Shown: in pieces, positions 46,802-55,051 of the stretch
How the letters are laid out: each line of letters begins with the position of its first letter
Numbering within the stretch: the first letter of the stretch is position 1
DNA from: Lysobacter prati
GTDB taxonomy: Bacteria > Pseudomonadota > Gammaproteobacteria > Xanthomonadales > Xanthomonadaceae
Assembly (NCBI RefSeq): GCF_009765215.1
Contig: NZ_VLNV01000006.1
Span: 309,281-373,280 of the forward strand
Direction: 5' to 3'
Length of the DNA stretch: 64,000 nt
Made by a program: the position numbers and the translations under genes
The notes under the pieces: model-generated
The model's input: the letters and a program-made list of their open reading frames with translations, nothing else
Told to the model about the DNA's origin: nothing
The model's database searches: none

Positions 46802-47059
46802 GCGGTCCCTACCTCAGGATGGCAGGCCGGAGTGCACACGCCGTGATGGGGGAAAGGGGGGCAGGCGTGTGCGGAAGGCTGTTCTGGGTCGTCGTCCATG
46901 GGGCCGGGGGCAGGAAAAAAGGGGGTGGAACCAGCAGGGATGGTAGCAGGGCGGCCGAATTCAACCCGTGGGGCGAGCGCTGCTGTCGCCGAACCGTCAT
47001 AATTCCGCCCGCAGAACCCCACCGAGCCGCCCGTCCGGCACCTAGAAGGCACCTCCCGC

Positions 47060-47686
47060 ATGTTCTCCCTGCAAACGATCTTCGGCCAAGGCAACCAGTT
47101 CTATACCCTGCTGGAAGAGGCCGCCGTCGCCGCCCACGACAGCACCAAGGCGTTGCACGCCATGCTCAAGACCGCCGACCGCCAGCCGGGCCTGGACGCC
47201 TTCAAGCTGGCCCGCAAGCGCGAGCGGGACGCGTCCGACAAGATCAGCCAGGAGCTGGTCAACAGCTTCATCACCCCGATCGAGCGCGAAGACATCGAGG
47301 CGTTGGGAACCGCGCTGTACAAGATCCCCAAGCAGGTCGAGAAGTTCGCCGACCGCTACTCGCTGGCGACCCGCCATCTGGAGCACATCGACTTCGCGCC
47401 GCGCGCGGCGATGCTTGAGCAGGCCTCGGCGGTCGTGGTGCAGATGGTCCAGCAGCTGCGGCACCTGAAGCTGGAGCCGATGAAGGCGCTCAATGACCAG
47501 TTGCGTTCGATCGAGAACGAAGCCGACCGGCTGATGCTGGAGCTGTACCGCGACATCTATTCCGGTCGCCTGGACAACCTGCAGATGTTCCTGCTCAAGG
47601 AGTTCTTCGAGATCCTCGAGAAGGCCATCGACCGCTGCCGCGAGGCTGGCTCGGTGGCCTACGAAATCGTCCTGAAGAATTCCTGA
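47060..47686 (+). CDS. DUF47 / PhoU-like phosphate transport regulator
   Basis: A 208-residue helical protein of the DUF47 (TIGR00153) family. It begins MFSLQTIFGQGNQFYTLLEE and has ELVNSFITPIEREDIEALGT, LYKIPKQVEKFADRYSL and LKEFFEILEKAIDRCREAG. Such proteins act with a Pit transporter encoded immediately downstream, here 11 bases later, probably modulating its activity. Cytosolic. Confidence 0.92.
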   Translation: MFSLQTIFGQGNQFYTLLEEAAVAAHDSTKALHAMLKTADRQPGLDAFKLARKRERDASDKISQELVNSFITPIEREDIEALGTALYKIPKQVEKFADRYSLATRHLEHIDFAPRAAMLEQASAVVVQMVQQLRHLKLEPMKALNDQLRSIENEADRLMLELYRDIYSGRLDNLQMFLLKEFFEILEKAIDRCREAGSVAYEIVLKNS

Positions 47687-47697
47687 GGGCCAGGCCG

Positions 47698-48825
47698 ATG
47701 TTGACCCTGGTCCTGGTCGTGGTATTCGCGGCGCTCGCCTTCGAATACATCAACGGCTTTCATGACACCGCCAACTCGATCGCGACCGTGGTCGCGACCA
47801 AGGTGCTCTCGCCGATGCAGGCGGTGGCGATGGCGGCGACCACCAACCTGGCCGGTGCGCTTTTCGGCACGGCGGTGGCCAAGACGATCGCGTCGGGCCT
47901 GCTCGACAACGGCGTCGTCCAGGTCTCCTCGCAGCTGATCCTGTGCGCGCTGCTGGGCGCGATCGTGTGGAACCTGATCACCTGGTGGAAGGGCCTTCCG
48001 TCCTCGTCCTCGCACGCGCTGATCGGCGGCCTGTGCGGCGCCGCGGTGGCGGCCGCAAGCAACAACTTCCACGCGGTGATCTGGTCGCAGCCGTCGGACC
48101 CCTGGTACAAGAGCGCCGGCGTGTTGTGGAAAGTGGTCGTGCCGATGTTCAGCTCGCCGCTGCTCGGTTTCGCCTCCGGCTTCCTGTTGATGGGATTGCT
48201 GTTCGCGATCATCTCGGCGATGGCCAGCAGCGGTGGTTTCCTCGCGCGCTGGGCGCGACCGCGCTGGGTCAACGCCTTCTTCGGCAAGGCGCAGCTGGTC
48301 AGCGCCGCCGGCATGGGCTTCGCCCATGGCATGAACGATGCGCAGAAGACCATGGGCATCATCGCCCTGGCGCTGGTCGGCGCGCAGTCGGCCGGTACGC
48401 TCGACAATCTGCCGTCGTGGCTTGCGTTCCTGCACCCCTCGCGCGAGGCGCTGGAAAACAACGACATCGACATGTGGATCAAGTTCACCTGCGCCATTGT
48501 CATGGCCGCTGGTACAGCCGCAGGTGGCTGGCGCATCATCAAGACGCTGGGTCACAAGCTGGTGAAGCTGCACCCGATCAACGGCTTCGCTGCCGAGACC
48601 AGTGCCGCTGCGGTGATCATGGCGGCGTCCTCGCTGGGCATCCCGGTGTCGACCACGCACAACATCTCGTCGGCGATCATGGGCGTGGGCACGGCCAAGC
48701 GCTTCAACGCCATCAAGTGGACGGTGGTCGAGAAGATGATCTGGGCGTGGATCCTGACGATCCCGGCCGCGGGTGGCATTGCCTATATGTTCTTTGAGTT
48801 GTTCCGGGTGATGGGCTGGGTGTAA
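47698..48825 (+). CDS. pit: inorganic phosphate transporter (Pit family)
   Basis: A 375-residue permease with about ten helices and both halves of the Pit/PHO4 signature: EYINGFHDTANSIATVVATK near the N-terminus and GMGFAHGMNDAQKTMGIIAL in the second half, plus SSSHALIGGLCGAAVA and PVSTTHNISSAIMGVGTAKR. It takes up metal-phosphate complexes with protons. In operon with the DUF47 gene. Confidence 0.94.
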   Translation: MLTLVLVVVFAALAFEYINGFHDTANSIATVVATKVLSPMQAVAMAATTNLAGALFGTAVAKTIASGLLDNGVVQVSSQLILCALLGAIVWNLITWWKGLPSSSSHALIGGLCGAAVAAASNNFHAVIWSQPSDPWYKSAGVLWKVVVPMFSSPLLGFASGFLLMGLLFAIISAMASSGGFLARWARPRWVNAFFGKAQLVSAAGMGFAHGMNDAQKTMGIIALALVGAQSAGTLDNLPSWLAFLHPSREALENNDIDMWIKFTCAIVMAAGTAAGGWRIIKTLGHKLVKLHPINGFAAETSAAAVIMAASSLGIPVSTTHNISSAIMGVGTAKRFNAIKWTVVEKMIWAWILTIPAAGGIAYMFFELFRVMGWV

Positions 48826-48832
48826 CGCCCGA

Positions 48833-48955
48833 TCCCCTCTCCCTGGCCGCCTAGGGCGGCCTGTCCCTCTCCCACAAGGGGAGAGGGTTGTTGTTTCCTT
48901 CTCCCCTCGTGGGAGAAGGTGCCCCGAAGGGGCGGAAGAGGGGGAGGCTTTCCGC
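48833..48955. repeat. CTCTCCC repeat cluster
   Basis: It starts with CCCCTCTCCCTGGCCGCCTA and GGCGGCCTGTCCCTCTCCCA, then has GGGGAGAGGG and CCTTCTCCCCTCGTGGGAGA, GGTGCCCCGAAGGGGCGG. This is nearly identical to the first two thirds of the cluster at 44655. It fills the gap between the convergent pit gene and the gene ending at 48965. Confidence 0.8.
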
Positions 48956-48964
48956 CTCGACCCC

Positions 48965-49375
48965 TCAGAACAAATCCCCACCCGCCGACAACGACCGCTC
49001 CATCCGGTCGCCCAGTCCGCCGATCTCCAGCACCAGGCGGTCGATCTCGGCTGCATCGAGGCCGTCATAGGGACGGTTCTCGCACAGTTGCAGGTGCGGT
49101 ACGCCGTCGAGATCGCCGATGGCGAGATAGCCGACGCAGCTCTGCCAGTTGAAGATCAGCGCGCGCTTGGCATCCAGGCCGGTGATCGGCGAGACCGCGG
49201 TGCTGACACGCAGGTATGGGCGGCCGTCCTCGTCGTCCAGTTCGGACAGGAAGATCGCCTGGTGACGCGTTCCCTGCTCGAGCGACAGCTCGATGCAGAT
49301 CAGGTCGGCGCCGTGTTCGGTGGTGTTGAAATCGGCCGCTTTGAGATGGCGACGGATCGATTCGAAGTTGCGCAC
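48965..49375 (-). CDS. hypothetical protein, type III chaperone/YbjN-like fold possible
   Basis: A 136-residue acidic protein from GTG 49375 with a strong ribosome site (AAGGAG, 8-base spacer). It has FNTTEHGADLICIELSLEQG, AIFLSELDDEDGRPYLRVS and ALIFNWQSCVGYLAIGDLDG, which alternate strands and helices as in YbjN or CesT-like chaperone folds. The resemblance is by pattern only. It diverges from the alkyltransferase-like gene across 40 bases. Function unknown. Confidence 0.7.
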   Translation of the reverse strand: MRNFESIRRHLKAADFNTTEHGADLICIELSLEQGTRHQAIFLSELDDEDGRPYLRVSTAVSPITGLDAKRALIFNWQSCVGYLAIGDLDGVPHLQLCENRPYDGLDAAEIDRLVLEIGGLGDRMERSLSAGGDLF

Positions 49376-49415
49376 GTGGCGGCTCCTTCCGGGGGATGAT
49401 CGGTATGCTACCGCG

Positions 49416-49877
49416 ATGAGCAAGCCCACCGCCGCAAAGGACGACGCCGCAACGCGCATCCTGGCCGCGATCCGTGCGATCCCGGCTGGCGAAGTCGCAG
49501 GCTATGGCGAGGTCGCGCGTCGCGCCGGCTTGCCGGGCAGGGCGCGCCTGGTCGCGCGAATCCTGGGGCAGAACGACGACCCCGACCTGCCGTGGCACCG
49601 CGTGCTGCGCTCTGACGGCCGCATCGCCTTCCCCGAAGGCTCCAGGGGCTTTCGTGAGCAGGGTCAGCGGCTGCGTGCCGAAGGCGTGCGGGTCGAGGCC
49701 GGGCGCGTGCGCGGCCAGCGCGCCGCCGCCACGCTCGACGAGCAGATGTGGGGTGCGCCCCTGACCCCCCATGTCAATGAAGCCGCGGCGGTGAGACCGC
49801 GACGCGCGCGGACAAGCCCTGCAAAGCCCTCCGCCGCGCCTGGCAAGGCACCTGCACGCGCCAAGCGCCCTGGCTGA
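49416..49877 (+). CDS. alkyltransferase-like (ATL) protein with basic tail
   Basis: A 153-residue protein of the MGMT-like family. It has ILAAIRAIPAGEVAGYGEVA, LPGRARLVARILGQN and PWHRVLRSDGRIAF, where Trp60 replaces the methyl-accepting Cys of PCHRV. ATL proteins cannot repair alkyl-guanine themselves but flag it for nucleotide excision repair. The last 30 residues (from about VRPRRARTSPAKPSAAP) are rich in Lys, Arg, Ala and Pro and look like a non-specific DNA-binding tail, longer than usual for the family. Confidence 0.88.
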   Translation: MSKPTAAKDDAATRILAAIRAIPAGEVAGYGEVARRAGLPGRARLVARILGQNDDPDLPWHRVLRSDGRIAFPEGSRGFREQGQRLRAEGVRVEAGRVRGQRAAATLDEQMWGAPLTPHVNEAAAVRPRRARTSPAKPSAAPGKAPARAKRPG

Positions 49878-49958
49878 GGCCGCGGGCCACGCGAGTCATT
49901 CCTCCGGCCCGATGGCGCCGGTCAGCGGCTACCATGTAGCGCACCCTCAGGAGTCGCA

Positions 49959-50612
49959 ATGTTTTCCAACCTTCCCCCTGTCACCAAGGCCCTGCTGATC
50001 GCCAACGGGCTGGTGTTCCTGTTGCAATGGGCGCTCGGCGACGTCGCCCTCGCGCAGTTCATGCTGTGGCCGCCCGGTGGCGGCGAACTGGACGGCGTAG
50101 GTTTCATGCCGTGGCAGTTGCTCACCTACAGCTTCATGCACGGCAACTTTGCCCACCTGCTGTTCAACATGCTGGCGCTGGCGATGTTCGGCGCGCCGCT
50201 GGAACACGTGTGGGGCGATCGGCGTTACCTGATTTACTACCTCGTGTGCGTGGTCGGTGCGGCGCTGTGCCAGATCGGCGTGGGCATGTGGACCATGTCG
50301 CAGGGTGGGGAGGCCTATCCGACCGTGGGTGCGTCCGGCGGCATCTTCGGTCTGTTGTTGGCTTACGGTCTGTTGTTCCCTAACCAGCGGGTAATGCTGC
50401 TGATTCCGCCGATTCCGATGAAGGCGCGCACGCTGGTGCTGGTCTACGGCGCGATCGAGTTGTTGCTCGGCGTGACCAATACGATGCCGGGCGTGGCGCA
50501 TTTCGCGCACCTGGGCGGCATGTTGTTCGGCTGGTTGCTGATCCGCTACTGGCGCGGGCAGCCGCCCTTCGGCAAGAAGAAGGGCCCGCCGAAGATGCGC
50601 GTGGTCAGGTAG
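49959..50612 (+). CDS. rhomboid family intramembrane serine protease
   Basis: A 217-residue membrane protease. Six helices can be placed. The conserved HGNFAHLLFNMLALAMFG is in the loop after helix 1, the nucleophile is Ser126 in VGASGGIFGLLLAYG, and the catalytic His184 is in HFAHLGGMLFGWLL. Rhomboids cut within membrane helices. The substrate is unknown. It ends with a basic tail. Followed by the convergent M13 peptidase gene. Confidence 0.93.
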   Translation: MFSNLPPVTKALLIANGLVFLLQWALGDVALAQFMLWPPGGGELDGVGFMPWQLLTYSFMHGNFAHLLFNMLALAMFGAPLEHVWGDRRYLIYYLVCVVGAALCQIGVGMWTMSQGGEAYPTVGASGGIFGLLLAYGLLFPNQRVMLLIPPIPMKARTLVLVYGAIELLLGVTNTMPGVAHFAHLGGMLFGWLLIRYWRGQPPFGKKKGPPKMRVVR

Positions 50613-50622
50613 CTCGTCGTCC

Positions 50623-52635
50623 CTACGGGAACAACCGGATCTGCTGATCCGCCGCCACTTGCATGCCGCTACCGGCCTTGCACGTGAACGCTTCACCAAA
50701 GCTGGCCTGGTTGAGCAGCGGTCCGTTCGTTCGCCAGAGCCCCGGTGCGTGCACGCTGGAGGCCGCGCGCTGTTTCGCAGCCTCGGTGGTCATGTGCTGT
50801 GGCCACAACGCGGCCCAGCCCTTGTAGAAGTCCTGGCTGTCCGGCGCCGCGGCGCCCGGTTCGGATGCGCCCCAAGCGGCCCGGGCCAGTTCGACACCGG
50901 CGATGTCGGCGATGTTCTCGCCGGCCGTCTGCGCGCCATTGACCCGCATGCCGCTCAGCCCGGGATATTCGAAGCCGCTGTACTGCGTGGCCACGCGCTT
51001 GCTCAGCGCATCCCAGGCAGAGGCTTCCGCCGGCGTCCACCAGTCGCGCAGTTCCTGCTTGGCGTCGACGAAGCGGCCGCGGTTGTCGAAGCCGTGGCTG
51101 AGTTCGTGCCCGACCAGCGCGCCATACGCTCCGTACTGCCACGCCGCCGACTTGCTGGTGTCGAACACCGGCGGCTGCAGCATCGCCGCGGTCACGATCA
51201 GGCGGTTCTGGGTGATGTCGTAGGCCAGGGAGGGCTCCTGCGGCAACACGTCCCAGCGACGGTCGGCATTGCCGCGGCCGATCCGCTTCATCTCTTCGCG
51301 ATGGCGCCAGGTCGATGCGATCAGCATGTTGCTGCCGAAGCTGCCGCGGCCCATCGGTTGCACGGTGTAGTCGAGGTCACGGTTGGGCGTGCCGACTTCG
51401 ATCTTGAGAGCGTCGAGCTTGGCCTTGGCTTCCGCCTTGGCTGCTGCGCTGAAACGCGTGTCGCGTTCGAGCGCCTGGCCGAGGGCGTCGCGCACTTTCG
51501 CCGCGATCTCCTCGGCGCGCTTGTCGGTGGCCGCGGGCAGGTAGCGCGCGGCGTACTCGTGTCCGACCATCGGGCCGGCGGCGAGCGTGATCGCATCGAG
51601 CACCGCCTGCGGCCGCGACGGCGGTGCCGCCAGACCTTGCAGCACCTGGCCACGGAACTCGAAGCTGGCATCGCGAAATGGTTTCGCCAGGTACGGCGCC
51701 ATCGCATCGCCGATGCGCCAGCGCAGGTACGCCTTCCATTGGTCAGGCTTGAGACTGCCGACCAGACCGTCGAGTTGTGCGAACAGCGCCGGGTTCGCCA
51801 CCGACACGGTGTCGTCGCTGACGCCCTGGACCTTGAGGAACTGGTCCAGTTGCAGCCGCTTGTACTTCTTGCCCAGTGTGTTGGTGGCAACCGGGCCGAA
51901 GTTGCTGCGCGGGTCGCGCAGGTCGAGCAAAGGTCTGGATGCCGAGGCAATCCGCGTTTCCAGGTCGATCACGGCCTGCGCGTCGGCCGCCAGCTGCGCC
52001 TGCGGCGTGCCGGTCAGGGCCAGGATCTTCTGCACGTAACTGCTGTAGCGGCCCATCAGTGCACGCGTGTCGGCATCGGTGCGGGTGTAGTAGGCCGGGT
52101 CAGGCAGGCCGAGTCCGCCCTGGGCGAAGTAGCCGATGTGGCGATTGAAGTCGTTGAGATCGATGTCGGCGCCGAAGTTGAACAACACCGGGATGCCGAC
52201 CTGGTGCAATGCCGCGATCGTCGGCGGGATGTCCTTGGCACTCTTGATCGCATCGATGCGACCGATCAGCGGCGCGATCGGCTGGGCGCCATCGCGCTCG
52301 ACCGCGGCTTCGTCCAGGCCGCTGGCCCAGAAGTCGCCGAGCAATCGCTGCACGTTGCCCTGTGGCGCCTTGGACGCGGTATCGAGCAGGTCCAGCTGCT
52401 GCTGGCGCGAGCGTGCGCCCAGTTGCTCCAGTGCCGAGACCGAGCCGACGTTGGGCAGCAACGTATTGCTCCTGAGCCAGTCGGCGTTGGCGTAGGCATA
52501 GAAGTCGCTGCACGCGCTTGCCGCAGCGGCTGCCTTGGGTTTGGCGGCGCGCTTCTTCTGCGCATCGGCGGGCGGCGAGGCGAGTCCGGCGATCAGGCTC
52601 AGGGCCAGGGCACAGGCAAGCGGGCGTAGGTTCAT
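50623..52635 (-). CDS. M13 family zinc metallopeptidase (first copy)
   Basis: A 670-residue secreted peptidase of the neprilysin/PepO group. It has a signal peptide (LACALALSLIAGLASPPADA), then CSDFYAYANADWLRSN, and the zinc site GHELSHGFDNRGRF near residue 509, with the third ligand in GENIADIAG. It ends TCKAGSGMQ and FP. The usual W/C terminal signature is reduced. Start ATG 52635. A second M13 gene lies at 55052-57157. The two differ clearly, so this is an old duplication or independent acquisition. Confidence 0.93.
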   Translation of the reverse strand: MNLRPLACALALSLIAGLASPPADAQKKRAAKPKAAAAASACSDFYAYANADWLRSNTLLPNVGSVSALEQLGARSRQQQLDLLDTASKAPQGNVQRLLGDFWASGLDEAAVERDGAQPIAPLIGRIDAIKSAKDIPPTIAALHQVGIPVLFNFGADIDLNDFNRHIGYFAQGGLGLPDPAYYTRTDADTRALMGRYSSYVQKILALTGTPQAQLAADAQAVIDLETRIASASRPLLDLRDPRSNFGPVATNTLGKKYKRLQLDQFLKVQGVSDDTVSVANPALFAQLDGLVGSLKPDQWKAYLRWRIGDAMAPYLAKPFRDASFEFRGQVLQGLAAPPSRPQAVLDAITLAAGPMVGHEYAARYLPAATDKRAEEIAAKVRDALGQALERDTRFSAAAKAEAKAKLDALKIEVGTPNRDLDYTVQPMGRGSFGSNMLIASTWRHREEMKRIGRGNADRRWDVLPQEPSLAYDITQNRLIVTAAMLQPPVFDTSKSAAWQYGAYGALVGHELSHGFDNRGRFVDAKQELRDWWTPAEASAWDALSKRVATQYSGFEYPGLSGMRVNGAQTAGENIADIAGVELARAAWGASEPGAAAPDSQDFYKGWAALWPQHMTTEAAKQRAASSVHAPGLWRTNGPLLNQASFGEAFTCKAGSGMQVAADQQIRLFP

Positions 52636-52810
52636 GGCGATCCGTACCGGGGGAGACGGGGTGGCCCGGAGTCTAGCAGCGGCCATGTGACGCCCATCTG
52701 GGCACCCCGAACGCTGCCGGACGCAGGGTTTGGGCGGGGTTGTGCAGCACTGGCGGTGGCCGTGGATCGTGCGACCATCCGTCGCATCTTGCCCAAGCAG
52801 GGGACCGCGC

Positions 52811-54322
52811 ATGGCCACCACCCCCGATGATGACGACCTGGATCCGCTGCCGGGATCGTCCCTCGTGTCGCGACTGCTTGGCGTCGCCGGCACGCTGTTG
52901 CGCAAGAGCCTGGTACTCGTGGCGCTGCTGGTGCTCGTGGTCGTCGGCGTGCGCGCCTGCCAGTCGACCCGGGGCCCGCCGCTGCAACCGTGGCACACGA
53001 TCGTTCCCGACGAGCTCAGCGCCAGCGCGATCACCGCCGGCAACTGGCAAAGCTATGTAACGGCCGAGCAGCGCATGTACGAGCAACTGCGCCGCAAGCT
53101 CGCCAGCGCCATGGAGCCGGACGACCGCACCCTGCTCAATCGCTACTACGCCGCGAGCCTGACCTCGCCGGAGGCGTTCGGCCACGATTGGAACCGCTCC
53201 TTCGTGCTCGAACCCAAGGGCACACCGAAAGGCGTCGTCGTGCTGGTGCATGGCCTGACCGACTCTCCGTACAGCATGCGCAGCGTGGCCGAGATGTATC
53301 GCAGCCATGGCTTCACCGCGATCGTGCCGCGCATGCCCGGGCACGGGACCGTGCCGGCAGGACTGGCGAAGGAAGGCCGCAGGGAGTGGCACGCGGCGCT
53401 GGAGATGACGATGGCCGAAGCCCGGCGCCGTTCCGCGGGCCGCCTTCCGATCCACCTGGTTGGCTACTCCAACGGCGCGGCGCTGGCGATGCACTACGTC
53501 ATGGCGCGGATCGAGCGCGGCGACAAACGCGACGTCGATCGCATCGTGCTGATGTCGCCGATGATCGAGGTGAACAGATTTGCCCGCTTCGCCGGCATTG
53601 CCGGCTGGCCGGCGTTCTTCACCCGCTTCGCCAGGTCGGCCTGGCTGGACGTGTTGCCCGAGTTCAACGCGTTCAAGTACAACTCCTTCCCGGTGCGTGC
53701 GGCGCGCGAGTCGTACCTGGTGACCGATGAGCTACGCGTGGTGATGGACGAGGTTGCCGCGCAACGGCGACTGGACCAGGTGCCGCCGATTCTGGCGTTC
53801 CAGTCGGCGGTCGACGACACCGTCGGCGCGCGGGCGGTGATGACGCGGTTGTTCGATCGTCTGGCCGCCAATGGCAGCGAGCTGGTGCTGTTCGACGTCA
53901 ACCGCAGCCGTGTGATCGCGCCGGTGTTGCGTACGCGGTCGACCGACTGGGTTGGTGATGTGCTGCAGGATCCGGCGCGTCGTTACACGCTCACCGTGGT
54001 GGGCGCGGCGTCATCCGAAGATGCGGCGGTGGTGGCGCGCATGCGGGAAGTTGGTTCGTCGGTGGTCAAGCAGCAGCCTGTCGGTGTGCGCTATCCGGAC
54101 GATGTGTATTCGTTGTCGCACATCGGCTTGCCGTTTGCGCAGGACGATGCGCTGTACGGCAATGTGCCGTCGGGGCGGGCGATCGTGCAGTTGGGGGCGT
54201 TGGCGGTGCGTGGTGAGCGCAATGTGCTGGTGGTTTCGCAGGACAGCCTGAGTCGGCTCAGTTTCAACCCGTTCCATGCGTACATGCTGGCGCGTATCGC
54301 CGAGAAGATTCCGGCGAAGTAG
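52811..54322 (+). CDS. membrane-anchored alpha/beta hydrolase
   Basis: A 503-residue protein. One N-terminal helix (SLVLVALLVLVVVGVRACQS, about residues 34-53) anchors it. An alpha/beta-hydrolase domain follows with VVVLVHGLTDSPYSMRSVAE, the nucleophile elbow LVGYSNGAALAMHY (Ser220), an Asp in FQSAVDDTVGARAV and a candidate His in YSLSHIGLPFAQDD. It resembles serine aminopeptidase/lysophospholipase-type enzymes (Hydrolase_4). The substrate is unknown. Divergent from the first M13 gene. Confidence 0.82.
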   Translation: MATTPDDDDLDPLPGSSLVSRLLGVAGTLLRKSLVLVALLVLVVVGVRACQSTRGPPLQPWHTIVPDELSASAITAGNWQSYVTAEQRMYEQLRRKLASAMEPDDRTLLNRYYAASLTSPEAFGHDWNRSFVLEPKGTPKGVVVLVHGLTDSPYSMRSVAEMYRSHGFTAIVPRMPGHGTVPAGLAKEGRREWHAALEMTMAEARRRSAGRLPIHLVGYSNGAALAMHYVMARIERGDKRDVDRIVLMSPMIEVNRFARFAGIAGWPAFFTRFARSAWLDVLPEFNAFKYNSFPVRAARESYLVTDELRVVMDEVAAQRRLDQVPPILAFQSAVDDTVGARAVMTRLFDRLAANGSELVLFDVNRSRVIAPVLRTRSTDWVGDVLQDPARRYTLTVVGAASSEDAAVVARMREVGSSVVKQQPVGVRYPDDVYSLSHIGLPFAQDDALYGNVPSGRAIVQLGALAVRGERNVLVVSQDSLSRLSFNPFHAYMLARIAEKIPAK

Positions 54323-54364
54323 GGTGCGAAGCAACATCAACAGCTTCCGCCACTAAAGCGGCGG

Positions 54365-54509
54365 GTCACTTTTTCTTTGCTGGCCCAAAGAAAAAGTAAC
54401 CAAAAAGAAACGGCCTCCTTGACACCCCAGTCCTACGACCGGAGTGCTCGAGGGGATTTTCCGACGGGACATCCTGTCCCGACGGAAAACGCCGCACGTC
54501 CTGTGCGGC
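54365..54509. repeat. composite repeat with three hairpins
   Basis: The first is GTCACTTTTTCTTTG (54365-54379) pairing with CAAAGAAAAAGTAAC (54386-54400) with one mismatch. The second is TTTTCCGACGGGACA (54457-54471) pairing with 54475-54489 around TCC with one mismatch. The third is GCCGCAC (54491-54497) with GTGCGGC (54503-54509). I recall the AAAGAAAAAGTAACCAAA word as a common repeat in xanthomonads. The stretch 54323-54982 has no gene. Confidence 0.75.
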
Positions 54510-54609
54510 GCCCTCCGGGTCTGGCACTGCTGCTGGCGACGAGGGTCACCTCGAAGGCGTAAGACGAAGCCAAGAGCCAGCAAAGCAAAAGGTAAAGCCA
54601 ACGTCCTTG

Positions 54610-54912
54610 GATCCCCGCCTTCGCGGGGATGACGGTTGAGGTGTGCCCGTCATTCCCGCGCAGGCGGGAACCCAGCGTCGTTGCTTGCTGATCGCCGAAG
54701 ACCATGCAGCGAATCGCCCGAGCGTTGTCCGCAGAGGCGGGGAGTGCGCAGCAGCGGGACATGGATGTCCCGCGCCCCGCCTTCGGACAGGATGTCCGAC
54801 GAAGGGGCGGAGCACTCCCCGCCTCTGCGGACGACGCCATCCCGGAGACCACGCCTTCCGGCTGAAACAACGGCAACGTCAAGATGGATCCCGGCGTTCG
54901 CCGGGATGACGG
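54610..54912. repeat. REP-like GTCATCCC units around copy C
   Basis: Units at 54610-54634 (CCCCGCCTTCGCGGGGATGA), 54648-54673 (GTCATTCCCGCGCAGGCGGG) and 54885-54912 (CCCGGCGTTCGCCGGGATGA) flank the third variable-arm element, the same arrangement as around copy A. Confidence 0.7.
54722..54837. repeat. variable-arm palindromic element, copy C (inverted orientation)
   Basis: The arms 54724-54747 and 54812-54835 match at 23 of 24 positions with one G-T wobble, and two more pairs extend them outward. The core is the reverse complement of copy A with both inner hairpins kept. The middle arm word is CAGAGGCGG here against different words in copies A and B. Confidence 0.88.
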
Positions 54913-54982
54913 TCAGGGGTGGATGACGTGACGGCCTGGGTCGCCGCGTTCGCCGGGAGGACGGTGAAAGGACGACGGGAAC

Positions 54983-55016
54983 CAAAAAAGAAGGCCCGGG
55001 AGGTCCCGGGCCTTCT
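54983..55016 (-). terminator. rho-independent terminator of the second M13 gene
   Basis: AGAAGGCCCGGGA (54989-55001) pairs perfectly with TCCCGGGCCTTCT (55004-55016). On the minus strand the stem leads into a T-run (A-run 54983-54988 on the plus strand). It lies 36 bases past the stop. Confidence 0.9.
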
Positions 55017-55051
55017 GCCTTGCCGACGAGGGCCAGGAGTACAGCGTTAAA

